A stretch of DNA of 20,876 nt, from the IMG/VR virus record IMGVR_UViG_3300043775_004580, positions 1 to 20,876 of that record; one strand, written 5' to 3'. The notes under the pieces were generated by a model that searched no databases, had not been told where the DNA came from, and worked only from the letters and a program-made list of their open reading frames with translations. This document shows positions 14,894 to 20,876 of the stretch, piece by piece; position 1 is the stretch's first letter; the number at the start of each line of letters is the position of its first letter. Origin of the DNA: a virus. The position numbers were made by a program, and so were the translations under genes.

Positions 14894-14926
14894 AAACCCC
14901 AGGTGAAAGCCTGGGGTTTTCTTTTT
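14894..14926 (+). terminator. Rho-independent terminator after the major capsid gene
   Basis: A perfect 10-base stem, AAACCCCAGG (14894-14903) with CCTGGGGTTT (14910-14919), has a 6-base loop TGAAAG and is followed by a T-rich tract (TCTTTTT, 14920-14926). It lies 22 bases after the capsid stop codon and ends the protease-scaffold-capsid transcript. Confidence 0.92.
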
Positions 14927-14933
14927 GTATGGG

Positions 14934-14949
14934 GATATATAGTATAAAT
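14934..14949 (+). promoter_or_regulatory. Late-promoter-like motif (variant) before the internal-protein genes
   Basis: GATATATAGTATAAAT lies eight bases after the capsid terminator. It holds TATATAGT ending 20 bases before the ATG at 14964, and an overlapping TATAAAT that is closer still to the T4 late box. It probably restarts transcription for the four genes at 14964-19625. It deviates from the GATATATAAAG form at the last bases. Confidence 0.45.
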
Positions 14950-14963
14950 CCAAAGTTTGTATA

Positions 14964-16070
14964 ATGAGAAAAGTTTTAACTCACAATAATTTTTTGATCG
15001 AAAGGGATCTATCAGAAAAGGTAGATGAGCTGATTGTGTCAGAATTGCTTTCTGAATATTATTCGTTGAATGAATCCACAGCTTTGGATACCTTAAAAAA
15101 TGTTATTTCTAAAGGATTGCTAGGTCCTTTTTCAAGAATTACTGTTATCGATACAATCCGTAAAGGAAATCTTGATGCTCAAAAAGAAATCATCAAGAGA
15201 GACTATGATCTTGACGATGAAATATTGAAGATTAAGATGAAGATTGATAAAATCTCACCAGGTCCTTCGAGTAATTCCCAGATTAGCTCACTCCATTCTC
15301 AAGCAGAGAGTAAGAAAAAAGAATACGCTTCTTTTGTTAAAATGAAAAAAGAACAAATGGAGAAAGGAATGAGACTTCTTGAAAAAACAATCGGAAAAAA
15401 CGAAAGAAGAAGAGAATACTACGAGGCTGGATTTTTGGATGACAAGTATGAATTGGCAAAGTATGAGTACGAGCTTGCTAAATTGAAAACCAAAGACAAG
15501 GAAAAGCTGGAGAAGCTACAAGATAAACTTGACAATGCTGCTGAAAAGGTAAAAGATTTTACCGACGAAGCTCCGAAAAAAGTAGAGGTTCGGGAGATTA
15601 GTGTTAAGGATCTTGGAGACATTGCTTATCTTAAGAAAAAGATTGGTTCAAAAGATGTTGAAACAGTTCGATTGCTAAAATCAAAGACTGCTGATAGAGT
15701 CGATGAACTTAAAAAAGAGATGTTAGGTTCTCTTCGCAAAATGGAGAAATTTCTGGAAACCTCTCCGACATGGGAGCAGATAAAGAAATCTGCAGTTGTT
15801 GGTTTGGGAATAAATGAATTGAAAAAAAGAGCCAACGAACTTGATTCCCTCAGGAATCTTCAAAGGATATACATGGATTTGCTTGCTGACAAAGAAAAAG
15901 CCAAAAAAGATCTTAATCAAGAATCCTCTCTAACTGATTTGATGAGTAAGATAAATGCAGCAATACTTGACGGAAACGATTCTAAATCAGGAATCACTCA
16001 AGAAGTTGTAGATCTTTCTACTAAAACGGAATTGAAAAAAGTCAAAGAACTAATAACAAAACTTTCCTAA
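14964..16070 (+). CDS. Coiled-coil protein with prohead-cleavage leader (candidate internal head protein)
   Basis: I do not recognise a family for this 368-residue protein. It is rich in Lys, Glu and Leu, with long heptad-like helices, especially about 85-220 (ELAKYEYELAKLKTKDKEKL and neighbours) and 235-330. The N-terminus MRKVLTHNNFLIERDL fits the T4 capsid-targeting pattern (basic-aromatic then (L/I)-x-E) with a possible cut after Leu-Ile-Glu13. A second, better match is SLNES at 34-38, the same five residues as at the capsid cleavage site. It follows a terminator and a promoter-like motif, and the next gene starts one base after its stop. I infer a prohead core or packaged internal protein. 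A scaffold role independent of packaging is the alternative. Confidence 0.7.
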   Translation: MRKVLTHNNFLIERDLSEKVDELIVSELLSEYYSLNESTALDTLKNVISKGLLGPFSRITVIDTIRKGNLDAQKEIIKRDYDLDDEILKIKMKIDKISPGPSSNSQISSLHSQAESKKKEYASFVKMKKEQMEKGMRLLEKTIGKNERRREYYEAGFLDDKYELAKYEYELAKLKTKDKEKLEKLQDKLDNAAEKVKDFTDEAPKKVEVREISVKDLGDIAYLKKKIGSKDVETVRLLKSKTADRVDELKKEMLGSLRKMEKFLETSPTWEQIKKSAVVGLGINELKKRANELDSLRNLQRIYMDLLADKEKAKKDLNQESSLTDLMSKINAAILDGNDSKSGITQEVVDLSTKTELKKVKELITKLS

Positions 16071-16071
16071 G

Positions 16072-16971
16072 ATGCTTTTAAATTTTAAACAATGGGAATC
16101 TCAAAATCTTAACGAGAAAGATTCAAGCCTTGAAAAAATCATGAATTGGCTTAGTTCCAATTTTGGTGGATCGATAGCAAAAATTGATTCTCTGTTAGGT
16201 CAGATAAATGCTATAGAAACCCAGTATTCAAAAGATTGGAATGATATCCAAACTGATATTGATGCTTTAGAGATCCAAAAAGCTCAAACAAAAAACGATC
16301 CTGCTGAAAGTAAAAAGCTTGAAAGAATGATCGATCGTAATCAGAAACTTATTTCTGCTTTGTCTAGAAAAAGAAAAGCAGACATAGACAAGATTGATTC
16401 CAAAGTTGAAAAAGTAACTGACGGGAAATCTAGATTAATTTCTTACTGGAATCTGAGAAAAGCAGAGCTTGAAGCTGATCTTACTGAAAAACTTTATAAG
16501 CTAGCCAAGCAACTAACTGACGACTCTGTTGCGGAAGAGCTATATGACAAATACAAAAAAGCAGCATTAGAAGCAAAAAAGAAAGATGAAAGCTTCAGAC
16601 AGAAGTTCGGAAAATTAGAACTCGTTAAGTCTGCTTCGATTGATAAGATTGAAGGCGACGGGGAAAAACCAATGACAAAAGCTAATTTTTCAATGGATCC
16701 TATTTTTGCGATGAATGCTCCTCAGTTTACTAAATTTGTCCAGTCATTGGAGAAAGGCCAGGTATCCTCATTAATTAAATCTTTGCAGAAGGAAAGAAAT
16801 GAAAGATATGCAACAATGGATACTGAAAGGGACAGATTAGAGGACCAAGCTGAGAAAAAAGGCTTCTCCAAAGAAGATGTGAAAAGAGATCTTAAGGACC
16901 TAAGAGAAACCCTCATGGAGCAAATTAGAGACTTAAGAACCAAAATAACAATTGCCAGAAGATATGCTTAA
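16072..16971 (+). CDS. Coiled-coil protein with capsid-targeting-like leader
   Basis: This 299-residue protein of unknown family is almost entirely charged helix (Lys/Glu/Asp/Leu), with coiled-coil character around 45-125 and 235-295. Its leader, MLLNFKQWESQNLNEKD, has the shape of T4 internal-protein targeting peptides, with a candidate cut after Leu-Asn-Glu15. It is separated from the preceding gene by a single base, and its last codons overlap the next gene by eight bases (ATGCTTAA junction), so the three are probably translated in a coupled way. A DPIFAMNAPQFTKFVQSLEK segment near 208 breaks the coil. I infer a packaged or prohead-core protein by leader and location. Confidence 0.7.
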   Translation: MLLNFKQWESQNLNEKDSSLEKIMNWLSSNFGGSIAKIDSLLGQINAIETQYSKDWNDIQTDIDALEIQKAQTKNDPAESKKLERMIDRNQKLISALSRKRKADIDKIDSKVEKVTDGKSRLISYWNLRKAELEADLTEKLYKLAKQLTDDSVAEELYDKYKKAALEAKKKDESFRQKFGKLELVKSASIDKIEGDGEKPMTKANFSMDPIFAMNAPQFTKFVQSLEKGQVSSLIKSLQKERNERYATMDTERDRLEDQAEKKGFSKEDVKRDLKDLRETLMEQIRDLRTKITIARRYA

Positions 16972-17233
16972 TCATTTAAAAAAGTTGAATGAATTTCAAC
17001 TCAACGAGGATGTCAACGCAGATTTGGTTAAAGCTAAAGCTGATGTTAATGCCAAACAAGCTCAAATAGCTGAAGAGATTGCAAAGCAAAAAGATGCAGC
17101 TGACATGAAGCAAAAAGCTGTCAGTATAAGAAACCAAGCTAGATTAACTGCTGAGATGCCCGGTCTTTTAAACGCGTTAGCAAATGCTATGGACAAAAAG
17201 GCAGAATCGGGAGACACAACTAACATTTATTAA
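16964..17233 (+). CDS. Small helical protein with double LNE leader
   Basis: This is an 89-residue protein. I place the start at ATG 16964, which overlaps the upstream stop by eight bases, rather than at TTG 16952, because the shorter form gives a targeting-like N-terminus, MLNHLKKLNEFQLNED. It holds two Leu-Asn-Glu sites (8-10 and 13-15). After the second, the mature chain of about 74 residues is a single Ala/Lys/Gln-rich helix with no Cys or Trp. Size and composition resemble the small internal or core proteins of T4 (for example gp67 or gp68), although no direct similarity is visible. Only one base separates its stop from the next start. Confidence 0.7.
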   Translation: MLNHLKKLNEFQLNEDVNADLVKAKADVNAKQAQIAEEIAKQKDAADMKQKAVSIRNQARLTAEMPGLLNALANAMDKKAESGDTTNIY

Positions 17234-17234
17234 A

Positions 17235-19625
17235 ATGAGCAAGAACTATTTCAATACAAATCCAATAGCAAGACAATTCGCTATTGAAACATACAGGTTA
17301 AACGAAAATCAGGATGTCGACAGTGCCCTAAAGCTTTCTGTAAATGCTTTATTGGAGTTGTTCAAGAAAGTTGTTTTCGATCTAGCATCAGATAGGAACA
17401 GAACTTTGGACTCTATTTCCAAAAAGGTATCTTCTCTTTCTGAATCTCCTTCATTCAAAAATCTATTGGCTAAAATCAAGGAGATCTCTGAGGATGTTGA
17501 AGTACATGATCCAATGTTCGCTTCATTGAAAAAAATGTATATAGATTCAATTTCCAAAGTTGGAGATTCCATTAAAAGAATGATCGAACTTGATCCTTCT
17601 TTAGAAGCTAAATCTATAGAGTATTTTAAATCTGCGGCTAAGAAACTAATTTCCGAAGTTCAATCTTTCAACTCAGATCAACAAGAAAAAATCAACGAGG
17701 GCGTAGCTATCGGATTTTCTGGAAGAGCTGATAGACTAAAAAGAACCCTTACAAATTTAATTCTAGATTCCAAGAATAAGGACGCCAAGAATGGATATGG
17801 TCGTGACTGGTACAGATTATTCCAAACTATGCTTCAAAAACTTGTTGCAATGGACACTAATAAGGCTTCGTTCACTGATAATGACAGGAAGAACCTGGCT
17901 GAACTAGAAAAGAAAGCAGACACTCTTTCTCAAGAATATGCACAGTACAAAGTCAAAGCTCTTGAGATGATCATGGCAAAAATCATGAAGGACGATGACT
18001 TAGCTTCAAAGTTTGGAGATTTCAATGAGTTAATGACTTCAGCTCTAGACCAAGTAACAAAGGCAAATACTGAGGAAGGTATCATTGAAGTAAAGATTAG
18101 AGAAGATCTTGAAGACAGAGAAAGCAAAATGCATGATCGTGTTTTCCCTTTGAAACAAGGAGACAAAGACTCTGACTCGAAACTAAAAGGATCTGGTATT
18201 ATCATGGCTGTACAAAAAGCTTTGATTGAAGCTTTTGCACCCATTAAAAATTTAATGGACCCAAGAGGTGGTGCCAATGGCAATTTTGAAAGTGCTACGA
18301 CAGTTGCTGTCAAATCAATACAATCTTCTCTTGGTAACAAAGACGTAAACGGTCAGTTAGATAAATCACTTTTAGAAGCAATCCTCAAGCTAGACCAAAT
18401 TTCTTCCGACAATAAGGACAAAATCAGGGAAGCTATTTCCAAGCTAAGAGAAAGCTATTATACAGTAAGTGAGGGATCTAATGCTTTGAGAGCTTCGGAC
18501 TTCATGAGATTGTTCGAAGGAATGACTTACATAGATCCCGATGATATAGAAGCAAAAATCAAAGTTTATGCTGAGGAGATACAGGAAGATTCTATAGCTA
18601 CAACAGGTCCAACTACATCAGATGTGGCTGTGGCTGAGGCTTTAGCTAAGATGCTTAGAACCAAAAATTATAACAAAAACGCAGAAGCAGAAGATTTCTT
18701 GAGAGAGGATGGTACACTTAAAGGTGCATATCCGGTAGAATTTATGGAATGCTGGAAAAATGCTATTTCTGGGGACAAGAATGTTTCTTATTTCTTTATC
18801 GAAGAAGAAGACGGAAGTGGTGGATTATACCCAACAAAGAGACTTTCGTGTAATGTAAACAAGCCTTGCAACTGGAACAAATATTCTCAGATATGTGGTC
18901 ACGATGAAGAAGATGTGCATAACTTCGGAAATTGGTACACTTCCTACTGGAAAAATTTCGGGGGGATGGACTCTGACAAAAAACAAAGCCTTTTGGGTGA
19001 CATACTTTCAACTAATTGCGATTCCTGCAAGAATGATAAGCTGGATGATGTACATTCCGTTTATGAAGAAATGAAGGATTGCTTAGTACCAAATAAGGGT
19101 GAGATTGCAAATGGATATCTACGTCGATCTGATTTAAAGAGAATGTGTGATTCGATGAAAGGGATGGGTGCGGAAGAAATTTCTGAGTTAAATCCCAATG
19201 AGCTAAGAGCTTTATACAATGCAGTAATATTGATTTCTCCTTTGGTTACTTACGATGCATCAAGCAAAGAATGGATGCCAGCTCTGAATTATTTAGCAAG
19301 CTCCCTTGGTAAAGACCCAGAATCACTAATTTCCGAAATCAAAAAGAGCTCATATCTTGGAAAACCAGGTAAAATGTCTACTGAAAGAATTGCTTTAATA
19401 GATTCACCAGAAGATGAGACAAACGACATATTGAAATCAGTTGTTTTAGGCAATTCTGAGGAGTCTAACAAGATTTCCAAGATGAAAGTTAGTCTTAGCA
19501 AAATAAATGCAATACTGAAGTCCTTAGGCAAGCATACTAAAAGAATGTCGGTTAAGAGCTCACAAGACATTTCGTCTGACATTGCAGATTCGATCGTCGT
19601 TATTTCTTACAAAAAGAAAGATTAA
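17235..19625 (+). CDS. Large candidate packaged protein with peptidoglycan-binding-like domain and Cys cluster
   Basis: This 796-residue protein begins at ATG 17235, one base after the previous stop; an in-frame ATG at 17184 lies inside the previous gene and is rejected. The leader ends in RLNEN, with a candidate cut after Glu24, and a further KINEG site lies at Glu155. Residues 25-300 are mostly helical. Residues about 303-387 (VFPLKQG, then IIMAVQKALI, NGNFESATTVAVKSIQ, VNGQLDKSLLEAIL) follow the pattern of the PG_binding_1 domain, in which two short NG/DG-x-F turns precede helices. Cys539, Cys545, Cys554, His556, Cys595 and Cys598 form a cluster that could bind zinc or form disulfides. The C-terminus is helical. 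I infer a head-packaged or ejected protein that may meet the cell wall. Confidence 0.7.
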   Translation: MSKNYFNTNPIARQFAIETYRLNENQDVDSALKLSVNALLELFKKVVFDLASDRNRTLDSISKKVSSLSESPSFKNLLAKIKEISEDVEVHDPMFASLKKMYIDSISKVGDSIKRMIELDPSLEAKSIEYFKSAAKKLISEVQSFNSDQQEKINEGVAIGFSGRADRLKRTLTNLILDSKNKDAKNGYGRDWYRLFQTMLQKLVAMDTNKASFTDNDRKNLAELEKKADTLSQEYAQYKVKALEMIMAKIMKDDDLASKFGDFNELMTSALDQVTKANTEEGIIEVKIREDLEDRESKMHDRVFPLKQGDKDSDSKLKGSGIIMAVQKALIEAFAPIKNLMDPRGGANGNFESATTVAVKSIQSSLGNKDVNGQLDKSLLEAILKLDQISSDNKDKIREAISKLRESYYTVSEGSNALRASDFMRLFEGMTYIDPDDIEAKIKVYAEEIQEDSIATTGPTTSDVAVAEALAKMLRTKNYNKNAEAEDFLREDGTLKGAYPVEFMECWKNAISGDKNVSYFFIEEEDGSGGLYPTKRLSCNVNKPCNWNKYSQICGHDEEDVHNFGNWYTSYWKNFGGMDSDKKQSLLGDILSTNCDSCKNDKLDDVHSVYEEMKDCLVPNKGEIANGYLRRSDLKRMCDSMKGMGAEEISELNPNELRALYNAVILISPLVTYDASSKEWMPALNYLASSLGKDPESLISEIKKSSYLGKPGKMSTERIALIDSPEDETNDILKSVVLGNSEESNKISKMKVSLSKINAILKSLGKHTKRMSVKSSQDISSDIADSIVVISYKKKD

Positions 19626-19648
19626 GAAACTTAACTTTTTAGAAGTAA

Positions 19649-19678
19649 TATAATTTTCACAAATCGTTTTTTGTGAAA
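19649..19678 (+). promoter_or_regulatory. Possible -10 box and hairpin covering the next start codon
   Basis: TATAAT at 19649-19654 is followed by an inverted repeat, TTTCACAAA (19655-19663) and TTTGTGAAA (19670-19678), with a 6-base loop. The GTG start at 19673 sits in the 3' arm, so an RNA made from upstream could hide the start. No T run follows, so it is not a terminator. No GATATATAAAG motif is present, so this gene pair may use a different promoter class. Confidence 0.3.
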
Positions 19679-20557
19679 GAACCAAATAGTAAAATCTACT
19701 TTTTAACTTTTTGTAGTGAGGGTGAACCTCACGATAAAGGTAAAAGCTTGGTTCGGGTCGCTTCAAAAATCAAGTATTTTTTATCTGCTTTTTTTGACGA
19801 TGTTTTGGTTTACACTCCAAGAACTTTAAAATCTTGTGAGGGATCTGAAAATTTTTGTAATTTTCATCACGGAGAATTCTCGTTAAATCCCGGTTTAAAT
19901 TCATTAGGGTGTGGTGATTTCAAGTCTTTTATAATAGATAAAACACTTAATGAGATTGAGGAAGGTGCTTATGTTCTGTATCACGACTGTAATTTCGAAA
20001 AATATCCTCAATACTGGCAAACTGATTGGGAAAATTTGATATCAACTTTTGATATACTCCTGAAAGCTAATAATTCGGATTTTTTCATGCCATTTGAGTC
20101 CTTGTTAGATTGGACACCCAGTTTAGTTCGTAGCCATGGAAAAAGGTACACGACAAATAAAATTATTGGAGATCCTATTGAGGCAGAAATGGTTTCTCGC
20201 TGTTATGAAATAGCATCCAGTAAAATATTAATCCGTAATACGGAAAGATCCAGAGAATTCTTTTCTGAATTTAAAAACCTATGTTTACGTAAGGATCTTT
20301 TAACATTAGAACCTAACCCTAATCCATATCCAGAATTTACACACAGTTGTCCGGAACAACATGTTTTAAATTGTTTGATCTACAAGTATATTCTTGAAGG
20401 AAAACTAGAACCTGGATTTCCTAGGTACATGTTTTACAACAGAAAATTAAAAATAGATCATAATCTTATGCTATTTGAGAACCACACTTTGAGTAAGTAT
20501 ATGACTTCAAAATACATTGGAACAATGATCGAAAAAGCTAGAAACCAAAATAAATAA
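19673..20557 (+). CDS. Putative glycosyltransferase-like protein, first of a tandem pair
   Basis: This 294-residue protein is a probable sugar transferase of the GT-A kind. After a first strand (SKIYFLTFCSEG), the block FKSFIIDKTLNEIEEGAYVL followed by YHDCN corresponds to the region where related capsule-type transferases carry WKPYIILKTLxxxxxGDxxxYxD. The His-Asp-Cys-Asn would take the place of the metal- and sugar-nucleotide-binding DxD. The later segment FTHSCPEQHVLNCLIYKY resembles the HRHDQSxxSLL element of the same families. Many Cys and aromatic residues are present. GTG 19673 is the start; the paralogue downstream starts the same way (GTGAAA). Possible roles include glycosylating virion proteins or modified bases. 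The transferase call is from pattern memory and only moderately secure. Confidence 0.5.
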   Translation: MKEPNSKIYFLTFCSEGEPHDKGKSLVRVASKIKYFLSAFFDDVLVYTPRTLKSCEGSENFCNFHHGEFSLNPGLNSLGCGDFKSFIIDKTLNEIEEGAYVLYHDCNFEKYPQYWQTDWENLISTFDILLKANNSDFFMPFESLLDWTPSLVRSHGKRYTTNKIIGDPIEAEMVSRCYEIASSKILIRNTERSREFFSEFKNLCLRKDLLTLEPNPNPYPEFTHSCPEQHVLNCLIYKYILEGKLEPGFPRYMFYNRKLKIDHNLMLFENHTLSKYMTSKYIGTMIEKARNQNK

Positions 20558-20586
20558 TTTCGATAAGAACCTTAAATCATTCCTTA

Positions 20587-20876
20587 GTGAAAAAAGAAAG
20601 AAGTAAGATTTATTTTTTAACCTTTTGCAGTCAGGGTCCGCCGTTTGATGGCGGAAAGGATTTAAGGCAGAATGCTTGTAACCTTAGAAATTTACTTGCT
20701 GGTATTTTTGATGATGTTATAATTTATACCCCAGAAACACTTAAGCTTTGTCCAGGATCTGAGGAATTTTGCAATTTTCAAGGTGAAGATTTTCCATTAA
20801 ACCCTGGAATGTCTTCTTTAGGATGTGGTGACTTCAAATCTTTCATAGTGGATAAAACATTGGGAGAAATTGAAGA
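20587..20876 (+). CDS. Second glycosyltransferase-like paralogue (3' end outside window)
   Basis: The frame opens with GTG 20587 and runs to the window end (96 codons seen). It aligns without gaps to the gene at 19673 over most of its length: SKIYFLTFCSQG, FDDVIIYTPETLKLCPGSEE, FCNF, LNPGMSSLGCGDFKSFIVDK and TLGEIEE match in order. It lies 29 bases downstream. The pair shows an ancestral duplication that has diverged in both protein and DNA. The catalytic segment equivalent to YHDCN lies beyond the window, so activity cannot be judged. Confidence 0.75.
   Translation, partial: MKKERSKIYFLTFCSQGPPFDGGKDLRQNACNLRNLLAGIFDDVIIYTPETLKLCPGSEEFCNFQGEDFPLNPGMSSLGCGDFKSFIVDKTLGEIE

Noticed and set aside
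16952-16963. TTG start for the 89-residue gene
   Set aside because: ATG 16964 gives a leader matching its neighbours and a normal stop-start overlap.

Overview
This window looks like part of the genome of a large T4-type tailed phage (myovirus-like, caudovirus). The evidence is a partial T4-style replication cluster (ATP-dependent DNA ligase, clamp-loader ATPase, RNase H/FEN nuclease, probable clamp-loader small subunit) followed by a T4-style head cluster (gp21-like prohead protease, scaffold, gp23-like major capsid protein). All genes lie on the + strand and are tightly packed, with no gap above about 100 bases. The DNA is AT-rich. Most starts lack a Shine-Dalgarno sequence and follow A/T-rich leaders, which fits a Bacteroidota host, but that host assignment is inference only.

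Layout. 1-3934: replication and nucleotide genes (ligase, gp44-like ATPase, guanylate kinase, FEN/RNase H, gp62-like protein). 3939-5015: a late-promoter-like motif and two small unknown genes, the second with a capsid-targeting-like leader. 5050-7484: a repair block made of a UV-damage-endonuclease homologue with an eroded active site, a glycosylase strikingly like animal NEIL1, and a DEDDy 3'-5' exonuclease. 7505-7545: an intrinsic terminator whose loop is itself a late-promoter motif. 7546-14872: virion genes, namely a nucleotidyltransferase with a prohead-cleavage leader, an 896-residue protein with a Gly/Ala-rich hydrophobic centre, a prohead protease fused to a repeat-built scaffold, and the major capsid protein. 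After a terminator and another promoter motif, 14964-19625 holds four coiled-coil or modular proteins that all carry an N-terminal Leu-Asn-Glu site. 19673 to the end: two tandem paralogues resembling glycosyltransferases, the second cut by the window edge.

How it fits together. T4 head proteins are sorted into the prohead by short N-terminal peptides and cut by gp21 after (L/I)-x-E. Here nearly every late-region protein carries (L/I)-N-E near its N-terminus, while the complete replication and repair proteins do not. I infer a packaged set that includes a nucleotidyltransferase and a protein with a peptidoglycan-binding-like domain. The protease-scaffold fusion carries thirteen 14-residue repeats, nearly all with a candidate cleavage site. 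It also has an internal promoter-like motif and an in-frame ATG that could yield scaffold alone, an arrangement resembling herpesvirus UL26/UL26.5 and lambda C/Nu3. All function calls were made by reading the sequence; no database search was run.
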